This document shows, piece after piece, positions 8,758-18,551 of a stretch of DNA of 64,000 bases (position 1 is the first letter of the stretch; the number at the start of each line of letters is the position of its first letter). The DNA is taken from assembly GCA_024233835.1 (NCBI GenBank), contig JACKPC010000004.1, forward strand, positions 432,001-496,000. Reading direction: 5' to 3'. The notes beneath the pieces were generated by a model. The model was given only the letters and a program-made list of their open reading frames with translations, was not told where the DNA came from and did not search any database. The position numbers and the translations under genes are program-made. Source of the stretch: Leptospiraceae bacterium (lineage in GTDB: Bacteria > Spirochaetota > Leptospiria > Leptospirales > Leptospiraceae).

Positions 8758-11709
8758 TTATAACCTGTAAGATAATCGCAAATAAACTTCTCTTCGCGGT
8801 TGCGGGTGATAGGGACTGACAAACCCTTCAGGGTTAGATACCATAGGTTGTAGTTCATCTATAGGTCTTGTAGCACTACCGGCCTGTCGCCCCACTCCCA
8901 TATATTCTTTATTGAAAAGATTTCGAATAATCAACTTTGATATAAGCCCTTGAATACCAAATAGATTGTGATAAGCCAATGTAAGGTTGACAAGAGTATA
9001 AGAAGCGAGATAAGAATCTGGCTTTCCTTCCGTAACATAAGGATATTTTGTAAAACTATAATCGTATGGTTGAAAATAACGATTGGTGGAAGGAGCCTTT
9101 CGCTTACCCACCCAGTTCATTCGTAAATTCATACTTACTTTACCTAATAGTATATAATATATTCCTATATTAGCTTTTCTTGCTGCTATATTATCTATTT
9201 CATAACCATCATTAAGGGTTCGAATGTTATTTATTTTTCCGCTCAGGGGATCCACATCCACTTCAAATAGACCTTCTCTCTTTCTTTTTCCTGTATAAGT
9301 ATAGTTAGTAAAAAAAGATAGATATCGGTAAGGCTTCCAATCTAATTCAAAAGACGTTCCATATATATGAGTATTTGCAAGGTTTTGATAATAACTGGCT
9401 TTCTGGCTTTCCGAACCTATCAGGTAAGTTCCATCATTCGGATTGGGAGCCTCATTTATTTGACCGATTAACTGGCTGAAAAAATATCCTCCTTTAAATG
9501 TTATATTTGTAAAAGGTTTATAACTCAATTCCGTTTCATAGGTTTTTATCTTTTGTGGTTTTAAAAATTCGTTTCCTCGAAATTCATCATACAACTGAAA
9601 GACTGTAGGAGCTTTAAAAGCTTCTCCATATAAAAGTTTAAAATATATGTTTTTTATAGGGTTACCAACAAGTCCTGAACGAGCTGTCCACACATAACCA
9701 TAGTCGGTATCATAATCTCTCCTGATACCGATAGTAATACCATATTGATTATCATAAAATTTCTGTTCATCTTGTATATAAAAGGCAGCATTTGTAGAAT
9801 AAAACATTGCAGCAACAGAAGATTTTAAGCCTCGACTATCCCAGCTTTTTTCCACGATTGTGGAACGTAAATTCTGTCTCTTTCCTAAAGAAATTCCTCC
9901 CAACTCATCCCCTGAAGCCGCACGTATCACTCTTTCCAATTGCATTCCCCAGATCAAATGGTTTGAGTTTGAAAGATCATAATTAAATTGCTCTTGATAA
10001 CCCGAAAGATAGCTTTGAGCGTGATATTCTTTAACTTTATCCGGTACCGGTGGGTATTGAACTCCGTTGATTACAGGAGTTTCAACACTCTGGTAACGAT
10101 AGGTATACACAAAACCGGTATCCGGATGAATATTCGTATTTCTTGTATATAATTTTATAAGAGAACTAAATTTTCTTCCGACATTAAAACCATAATCTAT
10201 ATGGAAAAAGTATCCGTTATGCCTTTTGGTATAAGGGATATCATCTGTATTCGTAAAATATTCATAAGAAGGAACGTAGCTACCCAGACCTTCAGTCAAA
10301 TCCCAGATAGTAAAACCAAAATTAAACTCTTCCTTTTGGATAGCTCCTCTGATAAATACATTTTCTTTATCAGTTTTAAAGCCATCTTTTATTTTTTTTC
10401 TTACTCCCCCCGGATACCTATCATTCTCAACACTGGGTTCAGAACCACCAAATTTTCCATAATCATTTATCTGAACCTTATCCGGTTCATAATTATTGTT
10501 AAAATAATTCCCGGGATCCGGCCTGCCCTTACCTCCATCTCCTGGTGTTTCCATGTATCGTCCTGCTAACCTAAGATTTAAACCATTCGAAAAGCGGTAG
10601 GAAAAAAAAGATTCTATCAGTTTTGTTTGAAAAGAACCATAATCAATATGAGTTTCTGAGAATATTTTAGAAGAAGAATTTTCCTTATATATATCTTTTG
10701 AGCGTTTCGTAATAATATTAATTAAGCCGGCATAGGCATTGGCTCCGTAAAGAGCAGAACCCGGACCCAGAATAATTTCGATTCTTTTCACATCTATCAG
10801 GCTTATATCATATTGCATATGCCTCATCCAACCATTTCCGATGTCATTCTGGATGATACCATCTTCCATGATTAAAATCTGGGTCTGCCCTACATCTCCA
10901 ATACCACGTAAAATTACATCAGTTGTATATTCCCCGGAATCATAAAAAGTGGAAAAGTCAAACCCATTTACATCCTGCAAAACTTCCGTCAAAGTTCTGT
11001 AGGCCCTTTCTTCTATTGTTTTGGCATCAATCACGATTACTTTTGCCGGAGACTCTTCGATAGCCTGCTGCCTTCGTGAAGCAGTAATAACCTGGTTTTC
11101 CTCAAGCAAACGATAGGCTTCTTTCTTTTCTTTATTTCTGTCTACATCAATTAGCTTTTCTTTTTTACCACTGCTTACCGGGCGGTTTAAATAATGTTCA
11201 ATAATATTATAGGTAAGCTTTTCTCTTTTCGGGTTCACTTTTAAAGAAACCTCAAGTCGCTTTGCAAATTCTTCTAACCTTTCCTCTTCCTCGAACTCTT
11301 CCGGTTTCAACTCAATTCCCTCGATCAGTTCAAAATCAATTTCCTGAGAAATAGCGTCTATAATCTCCTTATTTTTTGGGTGATATATTTGTGCATATAT
11401 ATCCGGAGGAAAAGATTCATTTGTTTTATAGGATATATCAATTATTAGATAATTTTGATTCTCCTCAGTATCCTTGGTTTCGACTCCAAGTGCTTCGTTT
11501 CGAAACTGTATATTATAGTCTTTTAATATACCTTCCAGTTTCTGTTTTATTCTGGTTTCAAGAAGCCTGTTAGAAGCCGAATGAAAAGGTCGAAAGTGAA
11601 TGAGTAAATCTTTTTTATCTGAAGCCTGCAAGAAAGAAGTGATAAATAACATAAAACTGATATACAGACATCTTTTTAGAAGAGATCTACACAAAACATG
11701 AACCTTCAA
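8758..11709 (-). CDS. TonB-dependent outer-membrane receptor with N-terminal extension
   Basis: 983 residues. After the signal peptide comes a non-barrel domain of about 190 residues rich in Glu and Lys. A TonB-box-like segment ENQVITASRR leads into the plug (SPAKVIVIDAKTIEERAY, DVILRGIGDVGQTQILIMEDG, RIEIILGPGSALYGANAYAGLINIITK). The rest is a 22-strand-type barrel ending in an aromatic and hydrophobic strand, REVYLRLSYRL. C-terminal motif NLFNKEYMGVGRQAG fits iron-siderophore and cobalamin receptor relatives, but the substrate cannot be read from sequence. The gene heads an operon with a periplasmic binding protein and an adenylate cyclase, an arrangement suggesting ligand-dependent signalling. 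Confidence 0.92.
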   Translation of the reverse strand: MKVHVLCRSLLKRCLYISFMLFITSFLQASDKKDLLIHFRPFHSASNRLLETRIKQKLEGILKDYNIQFRNEALGVETKDTEENQNYLIIDISYKTNESFPPDIYAQIYHPKNKEIIDAISQEIDFELIEGIELKPEEFEEEERLEEFAKRLEVSLKVNPKREKLTYNIIEHYLNRPVSSGKKEKLIDVDRNKEKKEAYRLLEENQVITASRRQQAIEESPAKVIVIDAKTIEERAYRTLTEVLQDVNGFDFSTFYDSGEYTTDVILRGIGDVGQTQILIMEDGIIQNDIGNGWMRHMQYDISLIDVKRIEIILGPGSALYGANAYAGLINIITKRSKDIYKENSSSKIFSETHIDYGSFQTKLIESFFSYRFSNGLNLRLAGRYMETPGDGGKGRPDPGNYFNNNYEPDKVQINDYGKFGGSEPSVENDRYPGGVRKKIKDGFKTDKENVFIRGAIQKEEFNFGFTIWDLTEGLGSYVPSYEYFTNTDDIPYTKRHNGYFFHIDYGFNVGRKFSSLIKLYTRNTNIHPDTGFVYTYRYQSVETPVINGVQYPPVPDKVKEYHAQSYLSGYQEQFNYDLSNSNHLIWGMQLERVIRAASGDELGGISLGKRQNLRSTIVEKSWDSRGLKSSVAAMFYSTNAAFYIQDEQKFYDNQYGITIGIRRDYDTDYGYVWTARSGLVGNPIKNIYFKLLYGEAFKAPTVFQLYDEFRGNEFLKPQKIKTYETELSYKPFTNITFKGGYFFSQLIGQINEAPNPNDGTYLIGSESQKASYYQNLANTHIYGTSFELDWKPYRYLSFFTNYTYTGKRKREGLFEVDVDPLSGKINNIRTLNDGYEIDNIAARKANIGIYYILLGKVSMNLRMNWVGKRKAPSTNRYFQPYDYSFTKYPYVTEGKPDSYLASYTLVNLTLAYHNLFGIQGLISKLIIRNLFNKEYMGVGRQAGSATRPIDELQPMVSNPEGFVSPYHPQPRREVYLRLSYRL

Positions 11710-11796
11710 TGAATAAGCTTAAATTTGTATTTAGCAGGATACGAATAAAGACTTAAATAGAAAGCATTTTTTCTTTGATAGATCAAATTTTTACGT

Positions 11797-11823
11797 AAAA
11801 AAGGCGAACTAAAAAAGCTCGCC
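11797..11823 (-). terminator. Rho-independent terminator of the lipoprotein gene at 11844-13415
   Basis: On the minus strand GGCGAGC and GTTCGCC form a 7-bp stem (one G-U pair) around a T-rich loop, followed by six Ts. It lies 20 bases after the lipoprotein stop and upstream of the TonB operon, so it separates the two minus-strand units. Confidence 0.8.
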
Positions 11824-11843
11824 AATTTTCAAAAATCATGAAT

Positions 11844-13415
11844 TTATCTGGAAAGAATATTCGCGGTAATAGTGGCAGCCGGTGCAACTTCCCCATTGCC
11901 TGTCCAGGCAGCTATTGAACTGGAATGACCGCTAATCGGTGCGATACTGCTTCCATTTAAAATATTCAAAGCTCCAACTCCGGTATTGGTAAAGTCTCCT
12001 CCATCATCAGTATTTTTACGGACAGAATCTGCCGCAAAGGTGGTATTCTTTTCGTAAGTAGCAAAAATACCCTCCGGATCTGTCAGACCGCTGGTATTCT
12101 CCTGTCCAACCAAATCATTGACAGTTCCGTTTACAGCAAAATAAACGGGGTTTTTAATTCCGGTTATGGCCTGAATAGACTTAATCTGGGTCTGGGCATT
12201 GGTGTTTGAAGAAAGGGCAGCGCAGGACTGATAAGTTGTAAGAGCAGAACTTAAAGTCGCCTGGTTAGATGTATTGGCTAAAGAAGTACCGCAGGCTAAA
12301 TTTAAGCACTGTAACATATTACTTGCACTAGAGCAAGTCGAAACAGAAGTCGCTTCCATTTTCTTTAAAAATCCATCGGTAAAAAGTTCTCCGAGACTCC
12401 AATTCTGTGCATCTGCAAAAGGAGTAGAACTCAGAGTTTCCGTACTTAAAGGAAGGATCACCTTTACGATACCTTTATTAGTTACAGAAGAACCAATTGC
12501 TTTATAAATATAGGTTCTTTTACTTGCACTTCCCCAATTGGTTGTATCGCTTGTATTGTCTTCCATAAAGGGCATCTTAATTCCGATATACTCGATAGCT
12601 CCATCAATATTCACAAGACCATTACTATCTTCTGTCATATAAGCTACTGCATTTCCCTTGTTATTCAGAGCATAGACAACATCCGGTAAATTGGCAATGT
12701 GAAGCAATGTCGTTTTTAAAGAACTTGTTATATCTTTTTTGAATTCGGCCCGAACCAGGGTGAATTCCGTTTTGCCACTCGGTACATGACGGAAAAATAA
12801 TATACCATCTGTCACAGTACTCCCTGTTTTTAAGAATTCGAATTCTAATTGTTTTACATCCCCGGCTTTTAGTTCGGTGATAGTGGAAGATGTATTTTGT
12901 TTCCACCAGATTTCAAGCTTTTTACCACCACTTCCGAAATTTGTGCTATTTGAAATACGAATCACTTTTCCATTAGTCACATTATAGTTCGGATCCGTTG
13001 TATCGTTTTTTTCTGTAGTGCTAAATACAACCGTATTATTACTGCTAAGAAGCTTTGAAATTGCAGTACTATCCAAAATCTTTACAAAAACGTCTCCGAT
13101 CTTCACAATATCACTTACTGCTTTAACAGAAGCCCGAACCGGTGAGTAAACTTTTTTCAATACAGTTAAAGCTTCTGTATCGGTAATGACCGTTCGTTCA
13201 CTGGTGGCGGTCGTGATACTCGAACCGGTCAAAACACTGGGTATTACCACAAGAGAACCCGAACTCTGGGTTCCGGATGTTGTAGTAGAATTACCGGCAG
13301 ATAGCAGGGCCAGTGCTGCCACGTTTTTATCTTTATCCTTATCCTCTTTCTTACAGAAAAGAACCAGGCTAAAAATCAATATAAACCAAAAAAACCTTTT
13401 AAAAAATTGTTTCAT
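11844..13415 (-). CDS. Hypothetical lipoprotein, Ser/Thr-rich
   Basis: 523 residues. The signal peptide ends in the lipobox LVLFC followed by a very charged KKEDKDKDKN linker, then a low-complexity Ser/Thr/Gly stretch. No family recognised. Three to four Cys lie close together around residues 355-400 (STCSSASNMLQCLNLACG). The pattern (Lys-rich linker after Cys, then SAGNSTTTSG) is common among leptospiral surface lipoproteins of unknown function. It is monocistronic, divergent from the glycosyltransferase gene, and closed by its own terminator. Confidence 0.75.
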   Translation of the reverse strand: MKQFFKRFFWFILIFSLVLFCKKEDKDKDKNVAALALLSAGNSTTTSGTQSSGSLVVIPSVLTGSSITTATSERTVITDTEALTVLKKVYSPVRASVKAVSDIVKIGDVFVKILDSTAISKLLSSNNTVVFSTTEKNDTTDPNYNVTNGKVIRISNSTNFGSGGKKLEIWWKQNTSSTITELKAGDVKQLEFEFLKTGSTVTDGILFFRHVPSGKTEFTLVRAEFKKDITSSLKTTLLHIANLPDVVYALNNKGNAVAYMTEDSNGLVNIDGAIEYIGIKMPFMEDNTSDTTNWGSASKRTYIYKAIGSSVTNKGIVKVILPLSTETLSSTPFADAQNWSLGELFTDGFLKKMEATSVSTCSSASNMLQCLNLACGTSLANTSNQATLSSALTTYQSCAALSSNTNAQTQIKSIQAITGIKNPVYFAVNGTVNDLVGQENTSGLTDPEGIFATYEKNTTFAADSVRKNTDDGGDFTNTGVGALNILNGSSIAPISGHSSSIAAWTGNGEVAPAATITANILSR

Positions 13416-13498
13416 CTCTTTACTCCAAGTTACCTATAAAACTATAACACTTAGAATCCTTTTTTTTGTCTATCAAAATATACTCGTTTTTTTGATAT

Positions 13499-13528
13499 TT
13501 GATTCGACAAAAAACTTTAAGATAAGAT
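13499..13528 (+). promoter_or_regulatory. Sigma70-type promoter of the glycosyltransferase gene
   Basis: TTGATT (13499-13504) and TAAGAT (13523-13528) are separated by 18 bases, 24 bases before the ATG at 13552, in the divergent intergenic region. No good Shine-Dalgarno sequence is seen, so a short leader is plausible. Confidence 0.45.
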
Positions 13529-13551
13529 ATCGTTGATTAGTATAAACTTTT

Positions 13552-15033
13552 ATGAACCTGCTCAAACCAATAGAAATCAATCAAAGTCTGAGTTTGAAAG
13601 ACTATCTTTCCATACCTTTTCTAACAGCCCCAATTCAAGAACTTATAGAAGATGCCAGACAAAAAAAAGACCCTCTCCATAATAGAACTATCTGGATGAT
13701 AAGTCAATCTGACAGAGGAGAGGGAGTCTCCGAACTTTTATCCCGCAAGGTCTGCTTATTTAAAGATTTAGGCTTTCATGTGCGCTGGCTATCCATCTCA
13801 GAAGAAAATAAAGATTTCTTAGCCCTCAACAACCGACTTAGAAACCTCATCTACGGTAGAAATGAAAATACGATACAGGAAAGTGAAAGAATTTTATATG
13901 AAAGCATTAACCTAAAAATCGCAAAAGAGTTAAGTCTTCTTTTTAAGCAAAACGATATACTTATTATCCATGATACGGCTGCTATGGCTACACCACATTT
14001 CATATCAAAAAAATACCAGATTAAGTTTATCTGGCGATGTCATGCAGGAACTGATATAGAAAATGAATTCACACGAAACGCCTGGGAATTCTTAAAACCT
14101 TATTCTGAACATTATAATACAACTATCTTTTCAGCTCCTGAATACATTCCTTACTATTTTTCAGGTCGGGCTCAAATCATAAGTCCTTCAATAGACCCCT
14201 TAAGCCATAAAAACCGAGACTTAAGCATTCATAAACTTATCGGAATTCTTTGTAATGCAGGTCTAAGTGTAGCCCATAACCCTATTATCACTCCTGAATT
14301 TAACAATATCGCTTTACGCCTACAAAAAAATAGAACTTATGCACCGGCAAAATTTCCTGATGAAATAGGCCTTCTTTATAGACCTATTATAAGCCAGATT
14401 TCTCGTTGGGAAAAAATGAAAGGATTTCTTCCCCTTCTGGAAGCTTTTAAAATATTAAAACAGGAATACAGGGATAAAGCTCAAACAGAACGTCAACAAA
14501 AGCGAATAGACTTTGTTCGAATGGTGCTTGCCGGACCGGCACCGGAAGAAACACCTGATAGACCCATTTCAAGTTCATTTTTAAAGGAAGTAGAAGATAG
14601 TTATCTTACCTTACCCGAAGATATACAAAGAGATATTGCCATCATAAAACTTCCCCTGCAATCTGTAAAAGAAAATGCTTTAATGATCAATGCCTTACAG
14701 CGTTGCAGTACCCTGGTAGTGCAAAATTCACTTCAAGAAGCATTTGGATTAACCTGTACAGAAGCTATGTGGAAGTCTACTCCCGTCCTTGTCTCAAATA
14801 GCTGTGGTTTACGACAACAGGTAAGGGATAAATTAGATGGCTGGGTTCTAAACCGTGCTGACGACCCAAAAGAAATAGCAAAAGCTTTCTATCATATTTT
14901 GGACAATCCTAAAGAAAGAGAACGTCTGGCTCTTTCCGCACAAAAAAGAGTCATGGAAGAATTTTTAATCTTCACCAACCTCCGCAAATGGTTACGCACG
15001 TTCTCTTTACTATCATCCGAAACTCAAACGTAA
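13552..15033 (+). CDS. GT4 glycosyltransferase, trehalose synthase (TreT)-like
   Basis: 493 residues, GT-B fold. IIHDTAAMATPHF, FIWRCHAGTDIEN and especially SPSIDPLSHKN are signatures of TreT-type trehalose-forming glycosyltransferases. The C-terminal half has the GT4 donor-site motifs ISRWEKMKGF and NSLQEAFGLTCTEAMWKSTPV (the EX7E region). Known reaction of the closest family: NDP-glucose plus glucose to trehalose, sometimes reversible. Related subfamilies make other glucosides such as glucosylglycerate or sucrose, so the exact product is uncertain. Cytoplasmic, no membrane segment. It converges with the channel gene: the two stop codons are one base apart. Confidence 0.75.
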   Translation: MNLLKPIEINQSLSLKDYLSIPFLTAPIQELIEDARQKKDPLHNRTIWMISQSDRGEGVSELLSRKVCLFKDLGFHVRWLSISEENKDFLALNNRLRNLIYGRNENTIQESERILYESINLKIAKELSLLFKQNDILIIHDTAAMATPHFISKKYQIKFIWRCHAGTDIENEFTRNAWEFLKPYSEHYNTTIFSAPEYIPYYFSGRAQIISPSIDPLSHKNRDLSIHKLIGILCNAGLSVAHNPIITPEFNNIALRLQKNRTYAPAKFPDEIGLLYRPIISQISRWEKMKGFLPLLEAFKILKQEYRDKAQTERQQKRIDFVRMVLAGPAPEETPDRPISSSFLKEVEDSYLTLPEDIQRDIAIIKLPLQSVKENALMINALQRCSTLVVQNSLQEAFGLTCTEAMWKSTPVLVSNSCGLRQQVRDKLDGWVLNRADDPKEIAKAFYHILDNPKERERLALSAQKRVMEEFLIFTNLRKWLRTFSLLSSETQT

Positions 15034-15034
15034 T

Positions 15035-18000
15035 TTAGCTTTTCCCAAAACCAAAGAAGCGCTGAATCTTCTGTTGTAAACTTTCCTGCATCTGGTTCTG
15101 CTTGTCCATCTTGGAAGCAAGGTGCTGATCCTTTTCCGATTCGGTTTTCATCTTACGGCTGATAAGAACCTCACTTAAATGCTGCATTACCTCCGGTTCT
15201 TTTTCGATGAGTGGAGCTATATCTTCCTTGGTAATCTGGTATAGATACGTGTCTGTTCCTGAAACAATACTCGCAGTTCTCGCTTCCCCGGTTAAGAGAG
15301 ACATTTCTCCAAAAAAGTTTCCGGCACCGAGTCTCGCGACCTCTATAGTATTGCCTTCACCCACATCGACTATCACTCTCACCATTCCTTCTACAATCAC
15401 AAACATAGAATTGCCGGCTTCTCCCTGTTGCACAATGGTTTTATTCGGTCTATAGTTAAGCTTGTGCATTCTTTCACTCAGGTATTTCTTAGATTCATCG
15501 GAGAAAGGATGGAAGATATCAATCTCTTCCAGAAGCACGATAGGTCTGGTAGCAGCTTCTTCTCCCCTGGCCTTCACTCCTTTAAACATGTGAAGTTCCT
15601 GTCTCTGAATGGCCGGCATAATCCCGGCTCGATTCAAATGTGACCAGACCCGTTTCCAGACCACTTCTTCGTGAGCATATCTTTTTCCGTAGTCGTCCAG
15701 TATAAAATACACCCCATATTTGGCTGACCATTCGGTAAAACCTTTAAAACGAGTGTAAGGAATAGCCCCTTTTGCAATCACTGTAGTGGAAAGCACGGCG
15801 TCCATTAAAATCTTTTGGACTCTTTCCGGTGTATGAGAAGGATCTACATGCACAAAAAACCATAATTCAAACTGTGTATCCGGATAATTAAAGTTCTTCA
15901 CCACCGATTCAGAAGCAATAGCGTTCGGTATGCTTAAAACGTTATTATCTCGTGTTTTTATCCGGGTAGTTCTCCAGGTAATGTCAATGACCTTACCTTC
16001 ATCATAACTGCCCATTTGAATCCAATCTCCGACGTTAAACGGGCTCTCCATGTTAATCGCAATTCCGGAAAAGATATTGGAAATGTTAATCTGGATAGCG
16101 AGACCTATAATCATGGCAATTACACCGGAAGTTGCCAGTAAGCTGGTAAGCTTTTGATCAAAAACATAGGCAATAATTCCAAAAAAAGCGAGGACATAGA
16201 TAAGAAAGGAAATAAGCCTTCTGACCACCGTAGGAATTTTTCTACCCGTATTTTCCTGTAGTGGAGTCCAGATAAAGCGATTAATGGCCCAATTCAAAAA
16301 GATAGCCGGAACGAGCCACCAGAGAATGTCAAAAATTGTGACCATCACCTGAAGCTTGTTTATACTGGTTTTTTCTACAAATAAATCGACCAGAACCACT
16401 TCGGCACAGAGAATCAAGAAAAATGTAAAGCATACCTGTAAAAACCAGGTTACAAAACTTAAGTTTCGTAAAATAGCATTTCGTTTCGAAAGAACCGGAA
16501 AGGAAACCACGACAATAAAACTCATCCCCAGTAAATAGGGAGCCAGAAAATTCGGAATACTCGATTTCATACTGATCTGACTTTTCTTAATACGAAGAGC
16601 CGAGTTAAATTTGGAATACTCCACCTTTCCGCCCGACACATTGAGATAGCGGGGAACTCCGAGAGAGTCTTCCTCCGAAACATCCTGATAGAACCAGACC
16701 CTATCAATTTCCCAATCCGGGTTACTTAATACCTGGCTTTTTTGCAATCTATCCGTGAGATCTTCTGAATGTGCAAATCCCATTCCTAAAACATCTGTTA
16801 CATAGATCAGGTTATTACGACTTAATTTACGGTGTCGAAAACTCAAACCCAGAACGTGTTGACCCATAGCATGACGACCGGGAAGAGAATCCAGTTTAAA
16901 AGTTCCCTTAACGTGATATAAACGATAAATAATTCTATCCTGTCTTTCTTCTTCGAGGGGAGCACCGAGGTTAATGGCTTCCAGGGCATTTGTAAAAATA
17001 ATATCTTCCGGTTTTATATCTTCCTGGAATCGAAACCAGAGAAAGAAATCCATAAAGAAACTACCCTTACCCGGGTTTAACTCACTCAACTTGTTCATCT
17101 TAATCCCGGTATACACCACATTGGTCTTATACATATAACGGTTATCAATGTGCAGGATAAGCCCATCTTTTAAGGAGCGTTCTATATCTGAAAGCTCAAA
17201 GAGGTTACGAACCGATTTCAACTGGGTCAAAGCAGAGATTACACTTTTATTCTTATAAACACCTATGGAAACCGGTTTGGGTGCATCTCCATTGGCATCA
17301 AAGTAATTAAAGCCCGTGACTCCTTCCACAGAATTTTCAATACTGTTCATACCGGAAAGATAATCACGTATTCTCTTTCTATCTTCTTTCAGATTTTCTA
17401 ATTTTCCGGAAATCCCGGCCTGCTCAATAGCGTGCATTAAAACAAGAGCTGAATCATAAGCAAAAGCAGAAAGCCAGTCCGGCTCTTTTCCATAGGCCTT
17501 TCCAAAATTATCATAGAATTCGAGAGCTTTTTCGGAAGCTGTATCGAAGATAAGAGGAGTCGTTGTGAAAATATCCGATACACTGGCAATCGTATCGGAA
17601 AACGCTGAAGAATTTCCGGGAAAAACTTCAGAAGCAAAAGAATCGGGAGTAATGATGGGGTTTTTGATTCCCTTTTCACGAAGAAGTTTTATAAAGATAA
17701 CCGCTTCCTTTCCGTGCATAGCAAGAAAAATAGTGCCCTCACGTTTGAATCGGGTAAAGTCTTTCACTATCGTCTGGATTTTTTCATCCAGAGCGGGATC
17801 CTTAATTGCAAAACTCCATTTTTGTTGAAGAAATACTCCGAGTTCTCTGGAAGTTTCAGCAAAGACCTGAGAAAGATACTTTCCATAAGGTAAATCTTCT
17901 TCTATGATAAACACTTTCTTTTGTTGAAGTATCCGCCTCGAGTAATTGGCCAAAAAGCGTCCCTGTAAATTATCATTAAATACAGTTCGAAAATACCAGT

Positions 18001-18409
18001 CCCTTCCCTTTGTAACACTTACATTCGTAGAGGCCGGGGTAATGGCCGGAATAAAATTCTTTTCGTATACATCTCCCCCGGCTAAAGAACAGGTACTAAA
18101 GCGGTGACCGATAACAGCGAGAGCTTTCCCGTCCCTGACCAGTTGTTCGGCTACAGCACGGGCTTTATCGTCTTTATCTTCATCATTGTAGATATCGAGT
18201 TCGACCCGCATACCCTTAATCCCACCCCGTCGGTTAATATTATTAATATGCAAAAGAATGGCATCCCGCATATAGGAACCGGCACGGGTATTTTCATTTC
18301 CCATGAATGCAATATGAATTGTCCGGGAACTCTGGTTGGGTATATACAGGTATAAAAGGTATAAAATAAAGGCAGCAAAAATAACGACTGTTAAGTGCTT
18401 TTTCTTCAA
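15035..18409 (-). CDS. Receptor-channel fusion: LIVBP-like domain, Cys-loop-receptor-like domain, MscS channel, CNB domain
   Basis: 1124 residues. One N-terminal helix (about 6-23), then a type-I periplasmic binding domain (about 30-395; IHIAFMGNENTRAG, NNINRRGGIKGMRVEL, PAITPASTN). Residues about 425-610 resemble the extracellular domain of pentameric ligand-gated channels (VVYTGIKMNKLSEL, FFMDFFLWFRF, VKGTFKLDSLPGRHAMGQ, LIYVTD). Four or more helices (about 617-750) precede an MscS pore and beta domain (SGVIAMIIGLAIQINISNIF, ESPFNVGDWIQMG, TRIKTRDNNVLSIPN). Residues about 960-1075 are a CNB domain with FGEMSLLTGEARTAS, keeping the Glu and Arg for cyclic nucleotide. A basic coiled tail ends it. 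The MscS-CNB half equals the known bCNG channel type; the double sensory N-terminus is the unusual part. Single long frame with no break. Confidence 0.85.
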   Translation of the reverse strand: MKKKHLTVVIFAAFILYLLYLYIPNQSSRTIHIAFMGNENTRAGSYMRDAILLHINNINRRGGIKGMRVELDIYNDEDKDDKARAVAEQLVRDGKALAVIGHRFSTCSLAGGDVYEKNFIPAITPASTNVSVTKGRDWYFRTVFNDNLQGRFLANYSRRILQQKKVFIIEEDLPYGKYLSQVFAETSRELGVFLQQKWSFAIKDPALDEKIQTIVKDFTRFKREGTIFLAMHGKEAVIFIKLLREKGIKNPIITPDSFASEVFPGNSSAFSDTIASVSDIFTTTPLIFDTASEKALEFYDNFGKAYGKEPDWLSAFAYDSALVLMHAIEQAGISGKLENLKEDRKRIRDYLSGMNSIENSVEGVTGFNYFDANGDAPKPVSIGVYKNKSVISALTQLKSVRNLFELSDIERSLKDGLILHIDNRYMYKTNVVYTGIKMNKLSELNPGKGSFFMDFFLWFRFQEDIKPEDIIFTNALEAINLGAPLEEERQDRIIYRLYHVKGTFKLDSLPGRHAMGQHVLGLSFRHRKLSRNNLIYVTDVLGMGFAHSEDLTDRLQKSQVLSNPDWEIDRVWFYQDVSEEDSLGVPRYLNVSGGKVEYSKFNSALRIKKSQISMKSSIPNFLAPYLLGMSFIVVVSFPVLSKRNAILRNLSFVTWFLQVCFTFFLILCAEVVLVDLFVEKTSINKLQVMVTIFDILWWLVPAIFLNWAINRFIWTPLQENTGRKIPTVVRRLISFLIYVLAFFGIIAYVFDQKLTSLLATSGVIAMIIGLAIQINISNIFSGIAINMESPFNVGDWIQMGSYDEGKVIDITWRTTRIKTRDNNVLSIPNAIASESVVKNFNYPDTQFELWFFVHVDPSHTPERVQKILMDAVLSTTVIAKGAIPYTRFKGFTEWSAKYGVYFILDDYGKRYAHEEVVWKRVWSHLNRAGIMPAIQRQELHMFKGVKARGEEAATRPIVLLEEIDIFHPFSDESKKYLSERMHKLNYRPNKTIVQQGEAGNSMFVIVEGMVRVIVDVGEGNTIEVARLGAGNFFGEMSLLTGEARTASIVSGTDTYLYQITKEDIAPLIEKEPEVMQHLSEVLISRKMKTESEKDQHLASKMDKQNQMQESLQQKIQRFFGFGKS

Positions 18410-18551
18410 GCAGGAAACCCTCCCCTGAATTAAAGTACCAAAGAAAAGGATAAGCCTTTTTAGAGAAGAAATTTTTTACATATAAGCCCTTTCAAAATAA
18501 ATCCTTGTTAGATATCTTTATGATGAGGTACTGGTTTTAGGACAGGTGACT

